Made by a program: the position numbers and the translations under genes. This document shows, piece by piece, positions 52,159 to 60,671 of a DNA stretch of 64,000 nt. The stretch is taken from the NCBI GenBank assembly GCA_947627175.1, contig CANQVA010000003.1, positions 62,001-126,000 of the forward strand. The letters are read 5' to 3'. Origin of the DNA: an uncultured Ruminococcus sp. (GTDB lineage Bacteria > Bacillota > Clostridia > Oscillospirales > Ruminococcaceae). Position 1 is the stretch's first letter; every line of letters starts with the position of its first letter. Below the pieces are notes generated by a model, which did no database searches, was not told where the DNA came from, and worked only from the letters and a program-made list of their open reading frames with translations.

Positions 52159-54519
52159 ATGAAAAAGAATATTATTTTAATTATGGCTTTTCTTCTCTGT
52201 ATGGGAACTGTTTCATGCAGTGAACAAAAAGAAAAACCACAGAATAACACAGACAACACAAAGTCATACACCGTCGGAAAATTAAGTGATATTGCATACA
52301 AAAAAGAAAATGTAAAACTACCCGACAAACTGAATCAGATTTATTATTGCAGTCCATTCAATGATGGAAAAAATTATCTCATTCTCGGAGCAGGGGAAAC
52401 TGTTCCGGAGTTCTGGAAAACTGACAAAGATTTTCAGAGTTATGAAAAAATTGAAATTCCCGATTTTGATATAGGCATATCTTATAATATTGATGTTGCC
52501 GACAATGGCAATATTATCGAATTTTTCGTTGATGCTGATTATGGGGATTTGCCCGACCCCAACCCTATGGCTGAAGATTACAATGAAGCAAAATATGATG
52601 CTGTCGCTGAATATTGTTTCAAAATAAATGTGTATTCCCCAAACGGCGAACTGCTTAATTCTGTACCTGTAGGAGAATTTCCTGAAACACCCGATAAATC
52701 ATTTATAATAGGCTATACTGTTTCTGACGGTAATAATATTATTACAAATATAAATGGTACATATTATGTCTTTAAAACAGACGGTTCATATATTGGTGAA
52801 CTTTCCACAGACGATGACACAACTATTGAATCAATCGGTCATAATAAAGACGGTACACTTGTATGTGCCGTAAGTACGGATAATGACAAAATGCAGATAC
52901 GTCAGATAAACAGCGACGGCACACTTGAAAAGTCTTATGTAACTTACGACTTCAACGAAAGTATTCAGGACGTTATAACTGTCGGAACAGGTGATTATTC
53001 AATGTTTATCCGTTCAAGAAGTACTATTTACGGCATACGTTCTGACAATTCGGCTATTGAACCGCTTTTCAGTATAAATTATTCGGGTCTTTCTTCTGAC
53101 AATATAAAGGGGTTCAGAATGTGCGATGACGGGAGATTTTCAGTAATTGAAAACAAATATGACGATTTCATCGTTAAAATGAGAACGTATACACAATGCA
53201 GTCGTGAAGAATATGAAAGTATTCCGCATATAACGGTAGGTGCAAAATATGAAGACCATATACTAAAAGATTATATCGGAACATTTAATGATACACATGA
53301 TGATATGCAAGTTGATTTGAAAATTTATGATAATGATGATAATAATAACAATGATGATGCTTTTGCTGAAGATATGCTTGACGGTAATATGCCCGATGTT
53401 CTTTTAATGGACGATACAAGCGGTAATTTTGGTTCTGTTAATCTCTACAAAAAAGACGCTTTATGCGATTTGTACAATTTTATCGACAATGACGAAAATC
53501 TTTCACGTGACAGCTTCGTTGAAAATGCTGTAAAAGCCTGTGAAATTGACAGCGGACTTTATGTCATGCCGAACGCTTTTTCAATACAGCTGCGTAATAC
53601 CGCAAAGGAAAAATTTGTAAAAGACATTGAAACATGGGACTTTGATTCATATATGAATATTATTGAAAATCTCCCCGACAATATGGGCATAAGATATTGG
53701 GACGCATCAGCCGGCAATACTAATGATACAAAATATGTAAGACGTAGCTGTTATGACTGGACAAACTGGGCGGATTTTGAAAACAATACCTGCGATTTCA
53801 ACAATGATGATTTTATCCGTTATCTTAATTATTGCAACGGTGCAGATGTTATTGACATTGTATCCGAAAAACCGGCTGACGGAAATTTAGATTATTTATA
53901 CAATATGCAAGAATCTCAATACCGTAATGACCTTGCACTATTCGATGATGCATATATAACGACTTATTATGCATATCTTGACCTTACACAAGGAACTTTC
54001 GGCGGTGAACCTATTATTACTCTTGGTGAAATAGGCAATAAGAATACTCCGATAACTTTTGATTTCGGCGGAATAAACGGTTACGCAATAACGACAACTT
54101 CCGATAAGCAGGATTTAGCATGGAACTTTTTAAGCAGTATGGTCAGTGATGAATACTACTCGGAAAATAATTATTTCAGTTTTCCTATAACAAAGAGCGG
54201 TCTTGAATTACTCGCAGAATATCAGAAACTCCCACAAGATAACAAAAGTTACAAGGGATTTGAAGATTATACGGGTTATTTATACTGGTGCGACAGCGAA
54301 CCTATAAAATTAGGCTATGTTGATGACAAAATTATTTCAGCAGTCAATGAACTTATCGAAAAAGCCGTACCTGAAAAAAACGGCATATATCCAAAAAATG
54401 ATTTCTATAATATAGCATATGAAGAATTTGACCGTTTTTTCAATGGGGAAACTACTGCACAACAATGTGCGGAAAATATGCAGAGCAGGCTTTCTATATA
54501 TCTTTCAGAAAACAGTTGA
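52159..54519 (+). CDS. large lipoprotein with extracellular solute-binding domain
   Basis: A signal peptide ends in the lipobox TVSC, so the protein is anchored outside the membrane. Residues about 50-370 look like a beta-rich, possibly propeller-like region with repeated DGxxxV-type strands (NIDVADNGNIIEFFV, SPNGELLNSVPVG, NKDGTLVCAVSTDND). From about 375 a family 1 solute-binding protein fold begins (HILKDYIGTFNDTHDDMQVDL, MLDGNMPDVLLMDD, NGYAITTTSDKQDLAWNFL). No ABC permease genes are adjacent. The protein is acidic and very rich in Asn and Asp. Its last six codons and the following hairpin are repeated 1.84 kb downstream. GGAGG precedes the ATG. Confidence 0.78.
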   Translation: MKKNIILIMAFLLCMGTVSCSEQKEKPQNNTDNTKSYTVGKLSDIAYKKENVKLPDKLNQIYYCSPFNDGKNYLILGAGETVPEFWKTDKDFQSYEKIEIPDFDIGISYNIDVADNGNIIEFFVDADYGDLPDPNPMAEDYNEAKYDAVAEYCFKINVYSPNGELLNSVPVGEFPETPDKSFIIGYTVSDGNNIITNINGTYYVFKTDGSYIGELSTDDDTTIESIGHNKDGTLVCAVSTDNDKMQIRQINSDGTLEKSYVTYDFNESIQDVITVGTGDYSMFIRSRSTIYGIRSDNSAIEPLFSINYSGLSSDNIKGFRMCDDGRFSVIENKYDDFIVKMRTYTQCSREEYESIPHITVGAKYEDHILKDYIGTFNDTHDDMQVDLKIYDNDDNNNNDDAFAEDMLDGNMPDVLLMDDTSGNFGSVNLYKKDALCDLYNFIDNDENLSRDSFVENAVKACEIDSGLYVMPNAFSIQLRNTAKEKFVKDIETWDFDSYMNIIENLPDNMGIRYWDASAGNTNDTKYVRRSCYDWTNWADFENNTCDFNNDDFIRYLNYCNGADVIDIVSEKPADGNLDYLYNMQESQYRNDLALFDDAYITTYYAYLDLTQGTFGGEPIITLGEIGNKNTPITFDFGGINGYAITTTSDKQDLAWNFLSSMVSDEYYSENNYFSFPITKSGLELLAEYQKLPQDNKSYKGFEDYTGYLYWCDSEPIKLGYVDDKIISAVNELIEKAVPEKNGIYPKNDFYNIAYEEFDRFFNGETTAQQCAENMQSRLSIYLSENS

Positions 54520-54548
54520 CAAAAAAAGGGGCGTTTTGCACGTCCCTG
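54498..54548. repeat. 51-bp direct repeat, copy 1 (end of lipoprotein gene plus hairpin)
   Basis: This copy matches 56340-56390 at 49 of 51 positions. It contains the last six codons and stop of the upstream gene, then a hairpin (GGGGCG-N7-CGTCCC with one G-U pair). On the minus strand the hairpin is followed by T7 and would terminate the lipoprotein gene at 54576. Confidence 0.85.
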
Positions 54549-54575
54549 AATTTATATACTTACGTTTTTTGATAC

Positions 54576-55751
54576 TTATTCTTGTACAGTATTTTCATAA
54601 TTATAGTTTTCAATCTGTGATGTAACGCAAGCATTGAACATACTGTCAAGGTCGCTGTAGCCCGTGAATCGGTAGTGTACAAACTCTCCCCAACTAAGAT
54701 AGCCCGCCTTGCTATCTATTGAATTGTTGGGCATTGAACCGGAACTTAAATCAAATGAACAAGTGCCATCTTCAAGAAGTACTATATTGTTGTATTTGTA
54801 ATATGTGTAGTAAGTCTCCGGGCAAGCTTTCTTCTCGGCATTTTCCACTCTTGCCTCTTCCTCATTAGCAAAAGCCGTAAGTTCGGCTGTCTCCTTGAAT
54901 ACGCAATAGAGCTGATTTCCTGAATCAGTTGAAAAGCCCTCCTTTGGCGTTAGGAAGTAGTAACCAATAAGTTCACTGTTTTTAAGGCTGTTGCCCTCAG
55001 CCCACGAAGCAGCAGAACTCTTAAAAGAGTCTTCCGCCTGACTTATCATCTTGTTTATTGAATCCTCGGGTATCTCTTCAATTTTCTGTGCATAGCTTGC
55101 CAATCCCTCAACAGTAAATTTCTTTTCGGTTGCTGTAGGAGTTTTGCCGTTGCTCATACAGTATTCTTCAACGTCTGTACCGCTTGATGAAGATATGCTG
55201 ACAGTTACTTCATCACCATTTTTCAGTCCTGAAGACTTATCAAGAGTATAGTTTAATGATATGTCAATATTAGAATCAGATGTATTTACACTTGCTGTGC
55301 CGTTCGGAGACATACCGCTAAAGTTTACAGCCACATTCTCAAACGGGTCAAAGGCTTCTATTTCGTCAAGTCCGCTGACTGTGATTTTCTTTTCACCGCC
55401 TGCCAGCTTGAAATCATAGCTTTCAAGAACCGAATTGTCAACATCTATTTTAAGTACAACTTCATCACCGTTAGAAAGGTTTTCAGAAGGTGATATGCTG
55501 TATTCTACAGCATCATATAAATCTTCTTCAAGTTCCGCAAGTTCCGACAAGGACATTTCCTTGCCATATTTTTCTTCTGTGTCTGTGAGCCAGTCTCCCT
55601 GTGTAAACGTGGCAATTCCCTGACCGTCATATCCGCTGACAACAATATCCGCATCAGCTGAAATGTCAACAGTTTCCTTGCCACAGCCTGTAAGACCTGC
55701 ACATACGCATATTAGCGTAAAACATAAAATTGCCTTTGATTTTCTTTTCAT
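54576..55751 (-). CDS. lipoprotein with repeated beta domains, in the XRE cassette
   Basis: The signal peptide ends in the lipobox LTGC. Two tandem beta domains of about 90 residues follow (GYDGQGIATF ... NGDEVVLKIDV ... KKITVSGL, then GMSPNGTASV ... NGDEVTVSISS ... KKFTVEGL); each ends in a similar K-K-(I/F)-T-V motif, so they are an internal duplication. The C-terminal 170 residues begin with a helical DSINKMISQAEDSFKSSAASW and contain YYFLTPKEGF, LYCVFKETAE and a Tyr-rich stretch. This layout is seen on Firmicutes surface lipoproteins beside XRE regulators, but no function is known to me. The gene is divergent from a XRE gene and lies between two direct repeats. Confidence 0.78.
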   Translation of the reverse strand: MKRKSKAILCFTLICVCAGLTGCGKETVDISADADIVVSGYDGQGIATFTQGDWLTDTEEKYGKEMSLSELAELEEDLYDAVEYSISPSENLSNGDEVVLKIDVDNSVLESYDFKLAGGEKKITVSGLDEIEAFDPFENVAVNFSGMSPNGTASVNTSDSNIDISLNYTLDKSSGLKNGDEVTVSISSSSGTDVEEYCMSNGKTPTATEKKFTVEGLASYAQKIEEIPEDSINKMISQAEDSFKSSAASWAEGNSLKNSELIGYYFLTPKEGFSTDSGNQLYCVFKETAELTAFANEEEARVENAEKKACPETYYTYYKYNNIVLLEDGTCSFDLSSGSMPNNSIDSKAGYLSWGEFVHYRFTGYSDLDSMFNACVTSQIENYNYENTVQE

Positions 55752-55962
55752 ATAAAAACCTCTTTCTTTTTGTCCCCTTTTCTGACAGGGGACTTTTTTA
55801 ATATTATTAACGGAATATTATTTCAACAAAATGTTACAAAAATTCCGTATAACAAACTAATTATAACATATAATATTTCCGAAAGTCAATGTTTATTGTA
55901 CCAAAATTCCAAATATAATCTTACTTATTTATGTTAAAATTTGTAAGACAGGGGGTGAATTT

Positions 55963-56292
55963 ATGGAAACAATGAGTGACTTCGGGAAAAAACTTAAAGA
56001 ACTCCGTAAAGAAGCAGGACTTACACAGAAACAGCTTGCAGACAGATTATGGCTTAAAAAGTCCACCGTAAGCTACTATGAACAATCTGTGCATTATCCC
56101 TCACCTGAGATAATAGTGAAACTTTCCAATATATTTCATGTCACTACTGATTATCTGCTTGGAATTGAAGAAAAAAAGCAGACCATTGATGTAACTGATT
56201 TGACAGATGAGGATATTGAGTTTCTTGAAAATGCTGTAAAACTTCTCAGGAGAAAAAACCTTCCCGACCGATATTCCCACAACTCGAAATAA
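55963..56292 (+). CDS. XRE-family transcriptional regulator
   Basis: Residues 5-68 form a Cro/C1-type HTH: FGKKLKELRKEAGLTQKQLADRLWLKKSTVSYYEQ and KLSNIFHVTTDYLLGIEE. The last 40 residues (DLTDEDIEFLENAVKLLRRKN) are helical and may dimerise. GGGGGTG lies before the ATG. It is divergent from the lipoprotein gene, so it may control that gene and itself from the 210-bp gap. Together they form a two-gene unit flanked by direct repeats. Confidence 0.9.
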   Translation: METMSDFGKKLKELRKEAGLTQKQLADRLWLKKSTVSYYEQSVHYPSPEIIVKLSNIFHVTTDYLLGIEEKKQTIDVTDLTDEDIEFLENAVKLLRRKNLPDRYSHNSK

Positions 56293-56339
56293 AAATATAT
56301 GTGCGTTTTTGCAAAAAGAAATTCAGTAATTATATCATA

Positions 56340-56390
56340 ATATCTTTCAGAAAACAGTTGACAAAAAAAGGGACGCTTTGCACGTCCCTG
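56340..56390. repeat. 51-bp direct repeat, copy 2
   Basis: The sequence has two mismatches to copy 1. It includes the end codons of the gene at 52159 out of context (CTTTCAGAAAACAGTTGA) and the hairpin GGGACG-N7-CGTCCC. On the minus strand a T7 run follows, so it also terminates the lysine operon. Confidence 0.85.
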
Positions 56391-56406
56391 TAATTTATTT
56401 ATTTAT

Positions 56407-56799
56407 TTATTTATGGAATCCGACAATCTTCACCGCCGCAACAGGTGTACCTATATCATCAGTAACACTTACATTATAACAGCAAGTTGAACGCCCGTTT
56501 TTAATAAGATGCGTTTCGGCAATAATTCTGTCACTTTTCGGTACTCCGATAAATGATATATCAGATGTTATTGAAACTGTCCCGGCTTTCTGCCAGTTTG
56601 ACGCTACTGCAAACGCAAAGTCAGCAAGCGTGAAATAAACTCCGCCCATTATTCCGCCTACGGCATTTTTATGATGTTCGTTAATGATAAGGCTTACTTT
56701 TGCATAATTGTCGCCTATTTCATCTATAACCGCACCCATTTCTGTTGCGTAACGGTCATTGCGGAACATCTCCCTTACTCTTTCAAGTTCTTCCATCAT
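56407..56799 (-). CDS. PaaI-type hotdog thioesterase
   Basis: The 130-aa protein is a single hotdog fold. HHKNAVGGIMGGVYFTLADFAFAVASN is the PaaI-family active-site stretch, with the HxN then GG(x)xxxLAD(x) pattern, and the paired strand SITSDISFIGVPKSDRIIAE follows. Such enzymes hydrolyse acyl-CoA thioesters, and the acyl group is unknown. Its start overlaps the dapB stop by 4 nt. It is the last gene of the lysine operon, although it has no known place in lysine synthesis. Confidence 0.88.
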   Translation of the reverse strand: MMEELERVREMFRNDRYATEMGAVIDEIGDNYAKVSLIINEHHKNAVGGIMGGVYFTLADFAFAVASNWQKAGTVSITSDISFIGVPKSDRIIAETHLIKNGRSTCCYNVSVTDDIGTPVAAVKIVGFHK

Positions 56800-57545
56800 A
56801 TCAGCATACTCATGTCATAAAGTCCGGCAGGCTGGTCTTTAAGGAAAATGGCGGCATTTACCGAACCTTCTGCAAAAACTGTCTTTGATGCGGCAGAATG
56901 GGAAAGAGTTATAACTTCGTCATGACCTGCGAATATAACGTCATGTTCACCAACTATTGTACCGCCTCTTATAGCGTGCATACCGATTTCTGACTTTTCA
57001 CGTTTCTGTCTGCGTGAATGACGGTCATAAACATAATGTTTAGAATTGTCAAGAGTTTCGTTTATAGCGTTTGCAAGCATAATTGCCGTACCGCTCGGTG
57101 CGTCGATTTTCTGATTATGATGCTTTTCAACTATTTCAACATCAAACTGATTTCCAAGTACACTCGCCGCTTTCTTTGCAAGTTCAACAAGTAAATTTAT
57201 TCCCAGTGACATATTGAATGTGAAAAATACCGGAATTTGTTCAGATGCAGATTTTATTTTTGTAATCTGTTCATCGCTGTAACCTGTTGATGCTACTACA
57301 ATAGGCGTACCTGTTGTAAGACAATAGCTAAGAAGTCCGTCAAGTGATGCCGGATTTGAAAAATCAATGATAACATCCGGTTTGACTTCAAGTTCAGAGG
57401 GTTTTGAAACTATCGGAAAATCGGCATACTTTTCTGTGAAGAGGTCAATTCCTGCAACGACTTTACAGTCGTCACGCTCTTTTATGCAATTGTAAACAGT
57501 TTTGCCCATTTTGCCATTTGCACCGCATATAGCTATATTTGTCAT
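56796..57545 (-). CDS. dapB: 4-hydroxy-tetrahydrodipicolinate reductase
   Basis: DapB reduces the DapA product with NAD(P)H in the lysine and diaminopimelate pathway. NIAICGANGKMGKTVYNCI is the dinucleotide-binding loop, IDFSNPAS and VVASTGYSDEQ are conserved, and EKHHNQKIDAPSGTA is the catalytic signature with the His pair and Lys. The length of 249 aa is standard. It overlaps the zinc-ribbon gene upstream and the hotdog gene downstream by 4 nt each. Confidence 0.96.
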   Translation of the reverse strand: MTNIAICGANGKMGKTVYNCIKERDDCKVVAGIDLFTEKYADFPIVSKPSELEVKPDVIIDFSNPASLDGLLSYCLTTGTPIVVASTGYSDEQITKIKSASEQIPVFFTFNMSLGINLLVELAKKAASVLGNQFDVEIVEKHHNQKIDAPSGTAIMLANAINETLDNSKHYVYDRHSRRQKREKSEIGMHAIRGGTIVGEHDVIFAGHDEVITLSHSAASKTVFAEGSVNAAIFLKDQPAGLYDMSMLI

Positions 57546-57895
57546 TTTTTCATCTCCTGTTTTTTATTTTTGATTTTTTGATTTTGCTTGTCAATTTTTG
57601 CCGTTATTGCCGAAATTGTAAGTAATATGCACGGAACAGCACACATAAATACATCTCTTTCATCAACAAAAAGTAATATTGCTAACGGCATAAGAATAAG
57701 TGAAGAAGTAAGAAATTCGTATTTCCAATCACTGTTGAAAATAATGGTAATAATCGGAACAATAACAGCTATCACTGCAATAATTTTTGATATTGTCATC
57801 AGCCTTGTTTTTTTCAGCCCGTCAGGGTCATTTCCGCAGTGTCCGCAAATTTTCATTCCACGGCTGACATAATAACCGCAAAATCTGCAATTCAT
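57542..57895 (-). CDS. zinc-ribbon membrane protein
   Basis: MNCRFCGYYVSRGMKICGHCG is an N-terminal four-Cys zinc ribbon. Two to three hydrophobic helices follow (ISKIIAVIAVIVPIITIIF, FLTSSLILMPLAILLF, VPCILLTISAI), then a basic Lys-rich end. This 117-aa layout is a common Firmicutes small protein type without known function. It overlaps dapA by 1 nt and dapB by 4 nt, so it is firmly embedded in the lysine operon. Confidence 0.8.
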   Translation of the reverse strand: MNCRFCGYYVSRGMKICGHCGNDPDGLKKTRLMTISKIIAVIAVIVPIITIIFNSDWKYEFLTSSLILMPLAILLFVDERDVFMCAVPCILLTISAITAKIDKQNQKIKNKKQEMKK

Positions 57896-58785
57896 TATTC
57901 AATAAGTCCGTGCTTTTCAAGAACAGATTTCAAAACGGCTTTATGTTCATCGGACATATCACACAAAGGCATACGGCATGAACCTACATTAACGCCCATC
58001 ATGTTTACAGCTTCCTTTACGGGAATAGGGTTTACTTCAATAAACAGAGCGTTTATAAGGTCGAGATATTCAAGCTGTAGTTTTGTTGCCTCTGCAAAAT
58101 TATTGTCAAGACAATACTGCACCATATCGTGCATTTGTTTTGGAATAATATGTGATGCTACGGAAATAACACCTTTTGCACCAAGTGACATAAGAGGTAC
58201 TACCATATCGTCATTACCGCTGTAAACGTCGATAACATCACCGCATTCTGCAAGAAGTTTTGCACCATAACTTATATTTCCGCTTGCTTCCTTGACTGCA
58301 ACAATATTCTTATGCTTTGCAAGTTCCTTTATAGTGCTTACATCAAAACCCATGCCTGTTCTTCCCGGAATATTATAAAGAATTATCGGAATATTAACAG
58401 CATCGGCAACGGCATTGAAATGCATTACAAGACCTTTTTGTGTAGTCTTGTTGTAGTAAGGAGTAACAAGAAGAAGTGCATCTGCTCCTGCTGTTTCTGC
58501 TTCTTTTGAAAGTTCAACGGCATACTTTGTGTCATTACTTCCAGTACCTGCAATTACAGGCACTCTTTCTGCTGTCTTTTTAACGGCATATTTTATACAT
58601 TCAAGATGTTCCTCATCGGTCATTGTTGAGGATTCCCCCGTAGTACCGCATATAATAATTGCGTCTGTATGGTTTTCAATCTGATAATCAATCATTTCGC
58701 CAAGACGTTCATAATTAACAGAACCGTCTTTATTGAAAGGTGTGATAATAGCAATACCGGCACCTGTAAAAATCGTGTTTTTCAT
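57895..58785 (-). CDS. dapA: 4-hydroxy-tetrahydrodipicolinate synthase
   Basis: DapA condenses pyruvate with aspartate semialdehyde. TGAGIAIITPFNKDGSVNYERL, IICGTTGESSTMTDEEH, LLVTPYYNKTTQKGL, ILYNIPGRTGMGFDV with the catalytic Tyr and VAVKEASGNISYG with the Schiff-base Lys are all present. The length is 296 aa from the ATG at 58785, which has AAAGGAG eight bases upstream; the six-residue longer track start is not needed. It lies 14 nt after the GNAT gene and shares the lysine-controlled transcript. Confidence 0.96.
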   Translation of the reverse strand: MKNTIFTGAGIAIITPFNKDGSVNYERLGEMIDYQIENHTDAIIICGTTGESSTMTDEEHLECIKYAVKKTAERVPVIAGTGSNDTKYAVELSKEAETAGADALLLVTPYYNKTTQKGLVMHFNAVADAVNIPIILYNIPGRTGMGFDVSTIKELAKHKNIVAVKEASGNISYGAKLLAECGDVIDVYSGNDDMVVPLMSLGAKGVISVASHIIPKQMHDMVQYCLDNNFAEATKLQLEYLDLINALFIEVNPIPVKEAVNMMGVNVGSCRMPLCDMSDEHKAVLKSVLEKHGLIE

Positions 58786-58799
58786 TATAAAAACTCCTT

Positions 58800-59255
58800 T
58801 CAAAAAGATGATTTATTCAAAACGTAAACTTCCCATTCATTTTCACGACTCATTCCGTGAGATTTATAGAACCCTGCGGAACTGCTGTTCCATACAGCAC
58901 ACTTCAATTCTATCTGTTCACAATCGTTTTCAACGGCAATTTTCCTTGCCTTTTCAAGAAGTTTTCCGCCTGTTCCGCAACCCCTGTACTTTTCACGGAC
59001 ATACAAGTCCTCTATGTAAAGAATCTTTCTGCCCGAAAAAGTAGTATACTTATAGAAGATATTCATAATGCCAATCGGTTCGCTGTCTGTGTATGCAATG
59101 AAACTAATCAATGCCCCTGTTGCGACAAGTTCCCTGAAACGTTGTTGTGTCATTGTAAATATATCAAGTGCATTATGATATTCCATAAATTCCTTTGTAA
59201 GGTCAAACGCTTTATCAGTTTCATCAGGGGAAACGGATTTTATATCAATGTTCAT
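58800..59255 (-). CDS. GNAT family N-acetyltransferase
   Basis: The 151-aa protein shows the GNAT pattern: LYIEDLYVREKYRGCGTGGKLLEKARKIA holds the beta-4 strand and the acetyl-CoA loop (R-x-x-G-x-G), and KCAVWNSSSAGFYKSHGM is motif B with the conserved Asn and Tyr. The substrate is unknown. The start overlaps the asd stop by 1 nt and the stop lies 14 nt before dapA. Its position within the lysine operon suggests it may acetylate an amino compound, but that is only inference. Confidence 0.88.
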   Translation of the reverse strand: MNIDIKSVSPDETDKAFDLTKEFMEYHNALDIFTMTQQRFRELVATGALISFIAYTDSEPIGIMNIFYKYTTFSGRKILYIEDLYVREKYRGCGTGGKLLEKARKIAVENDCEQIELKCAVWNSSSAGFYKSHGMSRENEWEVYVLNKSSF

Positions 59256-60334
59256 CAGTCAAAATAACCCTTTGCGGCAAGAAGTTCAGCAAGAAGTACA
59301 CCGCCACCTGCTGCACCTCTTAATGTATTGTGCGAAAGACAAACGAATTTATAATCATACTGTGTATCTTCACGCAAACGACCTGTTGAAACTGCCATAC
59401 CGTTTTCAAGATTTCTGTCAAGTTTAGCCTGTGGTCTGTTGTCGTCCTCAAAATAATGAATAAACTGCTTAGGTGCTGACGGTAATTGAAGTTCCTGCGG
59501 TACTCCCTTAAAGTCTGCCCACAACTGCAAAATTTCCTCTTTAGTCGGTTTCTTTTCAAAGCTGACAAATACAGCCGCTGTATGACCATCTGAAACGGGT
59601 ACACGGAGGCATTGTGTTGTTATTGACGGTGATGAAGCCTTTACAATTTTATCGCCCTCAATATTTCCCCATACTTTAAGCGGTTCTTGTTCAGATTTTT
59701 CTTCTTCTCCACCAATGTAGGGAATAAGATTGTCAACCATTTCAGGCCATGTTTCAAAAGTCTTTCCTGCTCCTGAAATTGCCTGATAAGTACAAGCAAG
59801 TACATTTTTAAGACCAAACTTTTTCAGCGGATGAAGTGCGGGAACGTAACTTTGTATAGAGCAGTTTGACTTTACTGCAATAAAGCCCCTCTTAGTGCCG
59901 AGGCGTTTTCTTTGTGCTTCAATTATTTCAATGTGGTCGGGGTTTATTTCCGGCACTACCATAGGAACGTCGGGAGTAAATCTGTTTGCGGAATTGTTGG
60001 AAACTATCGGACATTCAGCCTTTGCATAGGCTTCTTCAAGAGCCTTTATTTCGTCTTTCTTCATGTCAACCGCACAGAAACAGAAATCAACCATTCCTGC
60101 AATTTTTTCAATATCTGACGTTGCGTCAAGCAGTACCATATTTTTCATGGATTCAGGCATGGGAACAGCCATTTTCCAGCGGTTTCCTGCTGCCTCCTCA
60201 TAAGTCATTCCTGCACTTCTCGGTGATGCGGCAAGAACTTTTACATTGAACCACGGGTGATTTTCAAGCAGAGTGGCAAATCTCTGTCCCACCATGCCCG
60301 TAGCACCTATGATGCCTACATTGTACTGTTTCAT
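59255..60334 (-). CDS. asd: aspartate-semialdehyde dehydrogenase
   Basis: Asd reduces aspartyl phosphate to the semialdehyde, the branch point to lysine, threonine and methionine. VGIIGATGMVGQRFATLL is the NADP-binding loop, VKSNCSIQSYVPAL holds the catalytic Cys, YQAISGAGKTFETWPEM and RVPVSDGHTAAVFVSF are conserved. The 359-aa form with this Cys context resembles the archaeal/fungal-type ASADH rather than the usual enteric type. The ATG at 60334 has AAGGAG nine bases upstream. It is the first gene after a lysine riboswitch and its terminator. Confidence 0.94.
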   Translation of the reverse strand: MKQYNVGIIGATGMVGQRFATLLENHPWFNVKVLAASPRSAGMTYEEAAGNRWKMAVPMPESMKNMVLLDATSDIEKIAGMVDFCFCAVDMKKDEIKALEEAYAKAECPIVSNNSANRFTPDVPMVVPEINPDHIEIIEAQRKRLGTKRGFIAVKSNCSIQSYVPALHPLKKFGLKNVLACTYQAISGAGKTFETWPEMVDNLIPYIGGEEEKSEQEPLKVWGNIEGDKIVKASSPSITTQCLRVPVSDGHTAAVFVSFEKKPTKEEILQLWADFKGVPQELQLPSAPKQFIHYFEDDNRPQAKLDRNLENGMAVSTGRLREDTQYDYKFVCLSHNTLRGAAGGGVLLAELLAAKGYFD

Positions 60335-60369
60335 AAAAAACATCTCCTTGTAATTTTTTACAAAAATAA

Positions 60370-60610
60370 TAAAAACCTGTTGCAAACAGGTTCACCATAC
60401 GTTATAATAGAAATATTGGCATACAGAAATTTTATATGCCGATAGCCCTCCATCACTGTATGATGACAGTCAAAAACCTGTTAAGTCAGTGACCAGAACT
60501 GAATTTACCGGAAACAGTTCTTCGGCGGTATCACCTTTCGCTGAATATCATAGGATTGGTTATCCGATATTCAGGTACTATTTTTTACCGCACCTCTACC
60601 TTGTCTATAA
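60370..60610 (-). promoter_or_regulatory. lysine riboswitch (L box) with terminator, controlling asd-dap operon
   Basis: On the minus strand the leader holds the L-box core: GGTAGAGGTGCGG, GCGAAAGGTGATACCGCC with GCCGAAG, GGTCACTGACT, and GGAGGGCTATC, in the same order as in Bacillus lysC. It ends in an intrinsic terminator (AACCTGTT-GCA-like loop-AACAGGTT and T-rich tail, 60374-60392). AACAGGTT inside the aptamer (60475-60482) is complementary to the terminator's 5' arm and can act as the antiterminator. High lysine should thus turn off asd, dapA and dapB. Confidence 0.92.
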
Positions 60611-60638
60611 TAATATCACTTTAGTTTTGTTATGTCAA
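60610..60638 (-). promoter_or_regulatory. promoter of the lysine riboswitch and operon
   Basis: On the minus strand TTGACA, 17 bp, TATTAT, directly before the aptamer. Confidence 0.75.
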
Positions 60639-60671
60639 GATGTTTTTGAAATTTTTTTAAGGAGTCATAAA

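Noticed and set aside
54549-56339. Prophage or integrative element
   Set aside because: Between the repeats there are only a XRE gene and a lipoprotein gene; no integrase, portal, capsid or relaxase is visible. It is kept as a cassette of unknown origin.
60489-60671. Longer N-terminus of tgt in the ORF track
   Set aside because: The stretch is the complement of the lysine riboswitch and its promoter; the ATG at 60672 has a proper ribosome site and gives the family length.
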